From assembly GCA_947247005.1 (NCBI GenBank), contig OX365947.1, forward strand, positions 2,432,530-2,496,529: a stretch of DNA of 64,000 nucleotides, written 5' to 3'. Made by a program: the position numbers and the translations under genes. Position 1 is the first letter of the stretch; every line of letters starts with the position of its first letter. Source of the DNA: Spisula solida. Taxonomy: Eukaryota > Mollusca > Bivalvia > Venerida > Mactridae. This document shows, one piece after another, positions 57,018-64,000 of the stretch. The notes beneath the pieces are model-generated. The model was given only the letters and a program-made list of their open reading frames with translations. It searched no databases and was not told the origin of the DNA.

Positions 57018-57242
57018 GCTGGCTTAGAATGAGACCTTATAAGATCCATACATATTTGAAATCTGCATCACAAGGTGCATCTTATTAGCCTATTTTCATG
57101 AAAATCAGAACAGATTGTGTTGACCCTACTGAAGTTGAAAAAATCTTGTTTTCCAATAAGTAAAGAGTAGTTTTCAAACTTTTTTTTCATGTTTTCTCAA
57201 AATTGCGTTTTTGTGTTCAAGACCTTCTCATTCTAAGCCAGC
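57018..57242. mobile_element. MITE with 'gctggcttagaat' ends (copy 3)
   Basis: Ends 'gctggcttagaatgagacc' and 'cattctaagccagc'. The interior 'agtaaagagtagttttca' matches copies 1 and 2. It lies within the array's right edge, since 'aattatgtacaatgga' resumes after it. Confidence 0.75.
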
Positions 57243-57727
57243 AAATTATGTACAATGGACACAAATAATAAAACACTTTTATGAAATATCAGACATTTTA
57301 AAGTGATTTAGTATAGAAGAATACATAAGGACAAATTATCTATGAATCACCCAACTTATGAGTATATACAACAAAGTTGTACAATGCATAATAACCATGT
57401 TAACCAAAACCAAAATGCAAGCGTGTGGGAAGCTTGCAGGAAGCATGCAAAGATTGCAGCTGAGATTGCGGAAGTGTGCAAACAAATTAAGCTTCTAGAC
57501 CGCATGCTTGTACAAAAATTTAAGCTTGCAGTCTGTTTTAGAAGCTGGTTCCAGTATCATGCAGAAAAAGAAACGTACCGTTAACACCACGGGGCTTTAA
57601 ATTATGCGTTACATCATCATGACCTCATAATTCTCATGTCGTGACGTTCCAATTTCAACGTGATTTTTCCAATTAAGCCAATTATGGCACATTTTAAAGA
57701 TAAATTGAGGCATATAATAAACAGAAC
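57243..57727. other. Spacer after CEP70, no supported exon
   Basis: An 80-codon frame (57342-57584) contains a 'gcttgcaggaagcatgcaaa' self-similar stretch and has no splice sites that fit CEP70 phase 0. It was not accepted as an exon. Confidence 0.35.
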
Positions 57728-57880
57728 ATTTGTTAATTTTTGGTGTAAGATCAATTTTATTTCACTTGTGAACGCAGAAAATTCAATTTTCACTTGTGGC
57801 TACGCCACTCTCGAAAATATTGATTTTTTTGTGATGACTCGGTGAAATAAAATTCAATCTTACACCAAAATCAACAAATA
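57728..57880. mobile_element. 150 bp foldback element
   Basis: The arms at 57730-57766 and 57841-57878 are inverted copies ('ggtgtaagatcaattttatt' against 'aataaaattcaatcttacac'). Confidence 0.65.
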
Positions 57881-58536
57881 TCCTCTAGACAAATCTACTA
57901 GAACTCTATAACTACAAATTGTTATTCAGTAGTGAGATTTGAAACTAACTCTAAGGTCCAAGTTCAAAGGTCAAACACATCCACAATTAAGATTGTCCGG
58001 ACCATAGCTTTGTTAACTGTAAACCGGGATTTCAGAATAACTTGGCACGTTTGTTCACCACCATTAGACAGTATTTGACACCTAAAATAGTGACAATATC
58101 TTGAACGTTAAGTACACACTTGGGAGTTTCAATTAGAAATTGACAATAATTGTGTTTGTCCAGAACAAAGTTTTTCAACAGGCTTGATATTTAGTCATAG
58201 TTTCTCATGGTTGCCATACTTCTGTGGCAAGGTGGGAATGTTCAGGTACCCTTTGTTATTTATGATAGTTCTTGGTGGCGTTAGAATAACAGTTCTGAAG
58301 CAATTCAAATTCTTAAAGTGTCATGGTCATAACTTGATGTCCGAGACTTCACTCAATCTTCATGCATCTTGGTCATCACTCAGCATCGCAAACATCACTC
58401 ATGATATCACATGTTCCTCTCCATCGAAATACTGTGTGTACAGGTATTGTGTATCATTGTCTATTCATTCAAATCATACTCTTGTATGTAACTGTCCTCA
58501 TCACTAGTCAGGGATGATAGAATGTATCGCTGTTAC
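57881..58536. other. Intergenic, nothing recognised
   Basis: A 107-codon frame at 58184-58507 lacks family similarity and flanking splice signals of the right phase. It may be a repeat remnant ('gtgacaatatcttgaacg'). Confidence 0.35.
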
Positions 58537-58806
58537 AGGGGTGTCAAGTTTCCTGATTTATCCGGAATTCCGGATTTATCATTCCTGATAGAGCAATGGC
58601 TTCTGACCAAAATAATAGTTATTTGATGACAATATCTCAAGAAATGGCAAACTTATAGTAATTTTAATCTGCTCTGAAGGATTTTCTTTTATACAAACTG
58701 AGAAAATTATGGAAACAATGCCATTGTTGAAGGCCTCAAGTTTTTGCAAAAATGGTCGACTGCGTACGATTTTCCTGATTTTTGATTTGGCATTGTTGAC
58801 ACCCCT
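58537..58806. mobile_element. hAT-like short element, 'caggggtgtcaa' ends (copy 2)
   Basis: 'caggggtgtcaa' and 'ttgacacccct' inverted ends, flanked by 'gctgtta' at 58530-58536 and 58807-58813. The interior 'ttatccggaattccgg' is shared in part with the copy at 52928. Confidence 0.65.
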
Positions 58807-58809
58807 GCT

Positions 58810-59510
58810 GTTAGCTGGTGTACGTCCTGTTTTATATGACTCAGGTTCTTAAGGAGACATAAAGCAGGCTTTCTATAAATTACAATGTGGCCAGCGATTG
58901 CGACCAAGATGTCATTGGTACTTAGGTGCATAAAATGCTGTTTTGTTTGTTTACGTCTTATTCAATCATTAATTTCTTATTATTTTTAACATTGGACTTG
59001 TTCACACTGGTTCAGTTTTGAGAAAAGTAGTCGGTAGTAAATCCTTCAGTAGTCAGTGAAATCGATGACTGCTGGGGCTCGTTGAGAGCTCTGCATGATG
59101 AAGCTTTGTTGGTTGGTTGGTTGGTTGGTTTGTTGGTTGGATATCGGCCTTCTGTAGTCGTAATATCTTCACAGGGACTTGTCTTATTCACAGGTAGTCA
59201 GCATATAATGTCTCACAGGTAATATAATTCTATTTCACATAACTTATTTAAAGTGCAGGTGAAGCTACTAGGAGTCATGAAAGTTATTGTTGTCTGTTGT
59301 ATCTGTTGGTTGCCGTCAAAAATCTGCTTAATTCATTTATGACAGTTTGGTGGAACTCCTTTCATTGATCGTGTGGACCAGTAGTGCAGACATTGTGCAG
59401 ACGGCAGAACTCCTTTCATAGATCGTGTGGACCAGAAGTGCAGACGACAGAACTCCTTTCATGGATCGTATGGATAGTGCAGACATTGTGTAGACATCGT
59501 ATCTGATTAT
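58810..59510. other. 3' flank of the TRIM-like gene
   Basis: It contains a (TTGG)n run near 59108-59135 and three repeats of 'agaactcctttcatagatcg' near 59355-59470. No clear AATAAA on the minus strand close to the stop codon was assigned. Confidence 0.4.
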
Positions 59511-61298
59511 CTATACAGGTTCTTTCAGATCATACACTTGTATGTAGTTGTCAATGTCACCTCCAATGTTATTACTGATAAACAGTGTATGATTGATCTC
59601 ACAGTATGTTATACCTCTAGGACCTTCCACATGGTTATCATTGTTGATGATGATTTTACTTGTCTTGAAGTCTGGAGATACAATATGTATACATTGACCA
59701 TCCTTGCTACATACAAACAGTAAACCATCTTCTGTAATCACTATACCAAGTGGTTTGCTCAATGTATCATGTTTGTATGTACGGAGAATTTGTCCTCTAT
59801 ATGTAACAACACTAACTGTGTGGGTAATCCAGTCTGATACAACCACTGTATCATTGTCTGATCCAAATGTGATATATTTAGGATACTGTAGTACACATTC
59901 CCCACCTTGTTGTGGTTGTATTGTATGTAGTATCTTCCCTTGTATATCTAGGATATCTACTCTACCTGGATACACATAGCTGACAGCAAACTTCCCATCT
60001 TTGTATGCAATACCACAGCAACCATTGTTGACTTTTATCTTACGTTGTAAGGTAAATGTTGATGTAACATTCAGTACTTGTATTTTACCCTGATGATATA
60101 GTGTAACAGCAATCATGTTTGTACTGAGTACAGTAACACTGTATGGTTCACTTGATGTACTGTAGGTTGATATCACTGTATTGTTACTGGTGTCTATTAA
60201 CATAACCTTCTGATTGTTGAAATCAATGATAACCAGTCTATCAGGACTGAGTAGTGCACAGTCTATGATACAACAGTTCTCTTTGTCTTTCTTATCCTTC
60301 ACATGGATACTTCTGTTATATGTTGCTGTAGTATCTATGGTTGGTGTTCTTCGTATCTTCTGTTCTTGTTTCTTTCTAAGTGAAGATTTCTGTGAAGATT
60401 TTCGTGACAACTGTCCTAGTGGTGTTTTGGCTGAAACTATCTGTTCTATTTCATTGGAAATTTGGAACTCATACTGTTGCTGTTGTAGTTGTTGTGCTTT
60501 CTGAATCTTGCGGATTTTTTTTTCCATGTTTAGCATTCTGTGTTTTGCCTGTTTTGTTATAATAAAGAGTGTATTCACATTCACATTGGAGGAATGTAAG
60601 GTTTGCAGCATGTATTCAATTTCATGTTTCATGTTTTGTTGGTCTTTCTTGAAAGTCTTCAGTTCTGTTTCATCGTTTTTCTTCATTTGAGCTGCCTCGT
60701 CTGTGACTTTCTTCTGCATTTGGTCAAGATAATCGTTTATTTGTTTTCTGACTGAAGTAATCTTCTGTAATACTTGGTCATATACTTTGTCTAAGTGTTT
60801 CAAATTATCTTCTAATTCATCTTCCATGCTCTCCAGTTCCTTGTAAATCTGTCGGAGATGTTGGCTTGTATCTTTGACTTCGTTGGACTTGTCGAAGCCA
60901 CTTGAAATATCCTGTATCCGGTCTCTTGGGCATGTTCTATGGTTTAGGGTCATGCAATCGCCACAACCAGGTTGATCATGAGGTCTGCAGTAAAACCGAA
61001 CTATCTCAGGATGATGTGTCTGGCAGACTTCAACACAGAGATCTTGATCACTTGTGGATCCTTGCCTGCTAGGCATCTGCTTCTTATCCAAGATTGCATG
61101 AGCTCGTGTGATCTTTTGTTTTCTATGCACTCCTAGACAGTTATCACACAAGTATTCGTCACATACTGGGCAATAACCTACCACGGCTTTCCATTCATCG
61201 TCACTTTTGCAAGGATCACAGAACGCTTCATCAGCATCACCAGATGCTTTACTGAACGAGTCCTTGAAAGATCTTGACCTTTGTCCACCTTCAGCCAT
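59511..61298 (-). CDS. TRIM-like B-box/coiled-coil/propeller protein without RING
   Basis: 595 codons in one uninterrupted exon. Residues 27-67 form a B-box 1 type zinc motif (C27, C30, C43, C46, C51, C54, H58, H67), and residues 92-120 a B-box 2 (C92-x2-H95, C104-x2-H107, C112, C115, H120). About 138-275 is a coiled coil ending in a Gln run. 276-330 is a basic, Ser-rich linker. About 331-595 shows repeated 'D.....V.D..N..V.V.' blades of an NHL-like beta-propeller. No RING finger precedes the B-boxes, so ubiquitin ligase activity is not indicated. Relatives (TRIM2/3/56/71-like) are greatly expanded in bivalves and often proposed to act in innate immunity; a function here is not shown. The start at 61298 is 21 residues before the first B-box and fits the family. 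Confidence 0.9.
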   Translation of the reverse strand: MAEGGQRSRSFKDSFSKASGDADEAFCDPCKSDDEWKAVVGYCPVCDEYLCDNCLGVHRKQKITRAHAILDKKQMPSRQGSTSDQDLCVEVCQTHHPEIVRFYCRPHDQPGCGDCMTLNHRTCPRDRIQDISSGFDKSNEVKDTSQHLRQIYKELESMEDELEDNLKHLDKVYDQVLQKITSVRKQINDYLDQMQKKVTDEAAQMKKNDETELKTFKKDQQNMKHEIEYMLQTLHSSNVNVNTLFIITKQAKHRMLNMEKKIRKIQKAQQLQQQQYEFQISNEIEQIVSAKTPLGQLSRKSSQKSSLRKKQEQKIRRTPTIDTTATYNRSIHVKDKKDKENCCIIDCALLSPDRLVIIDFNNQKVMLIDTSNNTVISTYSTSSEPYSVTVLSTNMIAVTLYHQGKIQVLNVTSTFTLQRKIKVNNGCCGIAYKDGKFAVSYVYPGRVDILDIQGKILHTIQPQQGGECVLQYPKYITFGSDNDTVVVSDWITHTVSVVTYRGQILRTYKHDTLSKPLGIVITEDGLLFVCSKDGQCIHIVSPDFKTSKIIINNDNHVEGPRGITYCEINHTLFISNNIGGDIDNYIQVYDLKEPV

Positions 61299-61350
61299 GT
61301 CGATTTCTTTTATGTGGTATTGTTTGGTTCAAGTGTGAAATGATTTCCCT
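61299..61350 (-). other. 5' UTR part of the TRIM-like gene with splice acceptor
   Basis: On the minus strand 'cttgtattacag' precedes 'ggaaatcatttcacacttg' and the start codon follows about 45 nt later. This suggests a non-coding first exon further upstream, which was not located. Confidence 0.45.
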
Positions 61351-61384
61351 GTAATACAAGAAAGTAAAAACACACTTAACAAGG

Positions 61385-61455
61385 TAGCAACCCAGTTGGT
61401 AAAATGTGTACTGGATATGTAACCTGGTGATCCTGGTTCTATTCCTAGTCATGGC
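61385..61455 (+). mobile_element. tRNA-like SINE head
   Basis: 'acccagttggtaaaatgtgt' (A-box-like) and 'ctggttctattcctag' (B-box-like) in tRNA spacing. Confidence 0.45.
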
Positions 61456-61699
61456 AGGTTATAGCCTTCCTTGATAGTGAAAGCACATTTCCTTCTAACT
61501 TTTTACATCGTAATAAAGTGAGAATAGATGTGTTGCACATGCAGAGGTCACTATGCATAGCATCTCTGTGTAATTTCGATGTAGGAGTAATTTCGATGTT
61601 GGGGTATTTTCAACATTGCGTTGTTTTCGATGTCAATAAACTATTAATTTTGAGCATAAGAAAATAATTTCTAGTTGAAGTAGTTTGAGAATAATAATG

Positions 61700-62070
61700 A
61701 AAAATGTAGTGCACAGACGAACCAACACCAAGCAGAAACGAAGGCAGCCCCTACCCACCCACGCCAGACATAGAACAAACCATACATATGATATCCCAAG
61801 TTAAGGATATTTCAACCAAGAAAACCTATAATATTCACCCGGAATGAATGACATACTGTGTATTTTGAATTTCATGCATAATATACGGGAAATTATGAAT
61901 AATAACTGCACTGAATTGAAGTATGGGGAGACTTTTTACAGCCGCCACAAGTCACTGAACACCTACTGTAGTGATACTAAATACTATAGCGCACAGACAG
62001 TACAAAACCACCCAGAAACGCCTAGCCACCCATCAAAAGAGCCAGACTTAGTATGTATAAGTACATGTAT
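61700..62070. repeat. Dispersed repeat, two adjoining diverged copies
   Basis: 'agtgcacagacgaaccaac', 'aacaaaccatacatatg', 'aaggatatttcaacc' and 'catgcataatat' match 16040 and 42596. A second start, 'ctaaatactatagcgcacag', follows at 61976 with 'gcctagccacccatc'. Confidence 0.6.
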
Positions 62071-62560
62071 TCCTCTTAAGAAAGTAAGTTTCATGCTGTG
62101 TGCTAGTATTAAGTTCACAATTTTTTAATAAAAAACTGACATTTAATTTATATTTTTTAATAATCATAAATTATCACACAAATCTTTGTCAAATACTTGT
62201 CTGTATTTAAGAATTGAATAGACATTTTCTGCAGTTCATCGGTGTATGAACCGTCGGGAAAATCACGCCTAATTTGAATAAATGCCGTAGGCTGAAGTAT
62301 GGTAACATGTCCGGGATGATGAACGAATCTAAATTTAGGATGAATGAATAAGTAGTCCGTCTTGAAAGTAATTTGCATACGGAGCTGCTTCATCGGGATA
62401 TGAAAGACAGGTCATATGTCTGTTTTATCCAATCAGAATGCAGTATTTATATGAAAATACACAAAGTTGTAATTATTTATCTGTGAAATTAAATCGTCTC
62501 CCCAAACCTCCTTTTAAAATTTTTAAATGATAAAATCAATCAATGCATATATATATAACG
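62071..62560. other. Intergenic, nothing recognised
   Basis: A minus-strand 78-codon frame (62157-62393) has no similarity recognised. It encodes FKTDYLFIHPKFRFVHHPGH and could be part of an exon, but no support was found. Confidence 0.35.
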
Positions 62561-63190
62561 TCCTTGGCAACAAGTAAATAGAAACAAATGAATGACTTTC
62601 TATACCTCTATACAAGATTTTAAATCTGAAAATCAAATAATTCTATATTTCCATACATTGAATTATGAGTCAGTTTGGATACCTTGCACTAAACTGATAA
62701 TCCATGGATTTATAACATCCCTAGTAACACGTAAATAGAAACCAATAAATGAAATACTTAACCTTTTTACGAGATTTTAACTGGGAAATAAATCTGATGC
62801 TTCCATACATTGAATTATGAGTTGTGTTTGTTTACCTTGTACTTAACTATTCATCATTATGTAACGTCCTTAGCAACACGTAAATAGAAAACAAAGAGTG
62901 ATATATTTTGCCTTTCATGAGTTCGTTTTTTAAGTCTGAAAGACTTTAATGCTTTTATACATTGAATTATGAGTAGTTTTTGGTTACCTTGTACTAAAGT
63001 ATCGATGTATTTATAATGTCCTGTACTCAACTATCTGTTGATTCATAAAGTCCTTAGTACATGTAGCAACACGTAAACAGAAACAAAAGAAGGATATATT
63101 TTGCCTTTCATAAGGAATAATTTAATGCTTCCAAACCTTTAATTATAATAATAATATGTATGAGTATTATTTTGTTACCTTATACTTAAC
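62560..63190. repeat. Diverged tandem repeat of about 150 bp, 4 copies
   Basis: 'catacattgaattatgag' at about 62652, 62803 and 62956, and 'aacacgtaaatagaaa' between them, recur at 150-155 bp spacing with a fourth, poorer copy near 63065-63165. Confidence 0.7.
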
Positions 63191-63544
63191 TATCCAGAAT
63201 TTGTCGTGGAGAAATGACCCGTAGATTTAACAAAATATCATTCAACAATGTCACCACCACCTTCGTGTTCTTTAAAACTTCCTTGTCTGGGGTTTGTGAT
63301 AAAACCAATCCTGATCAATAGTACGGTAATATAACACATACAGGGTTATCTTTCTTAGTAGCACAGGTGTATGGTTTCTTTGTAGTGAGGAATTTGTATA
63401 GAAGTCCTGACAATGCGTTTATATACCTGAATTAATTAATGCATACCATATAAGCAAGATACCATCAAACATGAGGCATAGAGTGTGATTAATATACCTT
63501 ATAAGAACTTGTTTCATAAACAGCCTAAAATGAATTAGAACAAA

Positions 63545-64000
63545 CTCATACCTGTGTTAGTGGTCACCTGAATTAAACAACCACATTGCTTAAATATTCA
63601 GTCAAACCTGTATTAGTGGTCACCTAAATTAAGCAACCACATTGCTTCAATATTCAGTCAACCTGTGTTAGTGGTCACCTGAATTAAACAACCACCTTGC
63701 TTCAATATTCAGTCAACCTGTGTTAGTGGTCACCTGAATTAAACAACCACCTTGCTTCAATATTCTGTCAACCTGTCTTAGTGGTCACCTGAATTAAGCA
63801 ACCACATTGTTTAAATATTTAGTCAACATGTGTTAGTGGTCACCTGAATTAAACAACCGCCTTACTTAAATATTCAGCCAAACTGTGTTAGTGGTCACCT
63901 GAATTAAACAACCACCTTGCTTAAATATTCAGTCGACCTGTGATAGTTATCACCTGAATTAAACAACCACATTGTTTAAATATTCTGTCAACCTGTGTTA
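63545..64000. repeat. 55 bp satellite, at least 8 copies, runs off the window
   Basis: 'tgttagtggtcacctgaatt' recurs with landmarks at 63561, 63617, 63672, 63727, 63782 and 63837, a period of 55 bp. The rest of the unit is 'aaacaaccaccttgcttcaa' and 'tattcagtcaacc'. The right end is not in the window. Confidence 0.9.

Noticed and set aside
57342..57584. 80-codon frame as a possible CEP70 3' exon
   Set aside because: No acceptor of the right phase, no similarity to the CEP70 C-terminal region, and self-similar nucleotide content.

Overview
This is eukaryotic, intron-containing, AT-rich DNA. It is most likely from a bivalve mollusc. Three things suggest this: several long non-autonomous repeats built from a roughly 145 bp tandem core followed by an (ACGG)n tract, an arrangement like the bivalve 'pearl' or Helentron-type elements; many tRNA-headed SINE-like copies and foldback elements; and a RING-less B-box/coiled-coil/propeller protein of a class expanded in bivalves. 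The species cannot be named from the sequence.

From 1 to about 33 kb the window holds three tandem paralogous C2H2 zinc-finger genes on the minus strand (A, B and C). Each has a 43-52 nt first coding exon and one large second exon: 14260-14311 with 6022-7457, 21108-21159 with 17471-18792, and 32718-32760 with 26221-27572. Splicing rebuilds an extra N-terminal C2H2 finger whose two cysteines lie in exon 1 and whose two histidines lie in exon 2. The three copies also share about 80 bp just upstream of the start codon. Their introns and spacers are filled with mobile elements, minisatellites and foldback elements. A possible terminal exon of an unknown plus-strand gene lies at 1175-1343.

From 33 to 38 kb there is no gene: a tandem segmental duplication with a 20 bp minisatellite at its junction, a dead LINE reverse-transcriptase fragment, and a 1.1 kb inverted-repeat element.

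From 38.4 to 54.9 kb thirteen plus-strand exons join in one continuous frame (496 codons) and encode a recognisable CEP70 (centrosomal protein of 70 kDa). The C-terminal part was not found before the window ends or before the next gene. The most unusual structure of the window is inside this gene. Exons 7, 10 and 12 are each accompanied by tandem copies of one of their own splice sites plus adjoining exon sequence (4, 5 and 3 copies). Use of any extra site would bring in a premature stop. A pogo/Tigger-like element also ends 8 bp before exon 11 and so supplies most of its 3' splice-site context.

From 59.5 to 61.3 kb a minus-strand gene, intronless in its coding part, encodes a 595-residue TRIM-like protein without a RING domain. 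The remainder, to 64 kb, is diverged tandem repeats and a 55 bp satellite that runs off the window edge.
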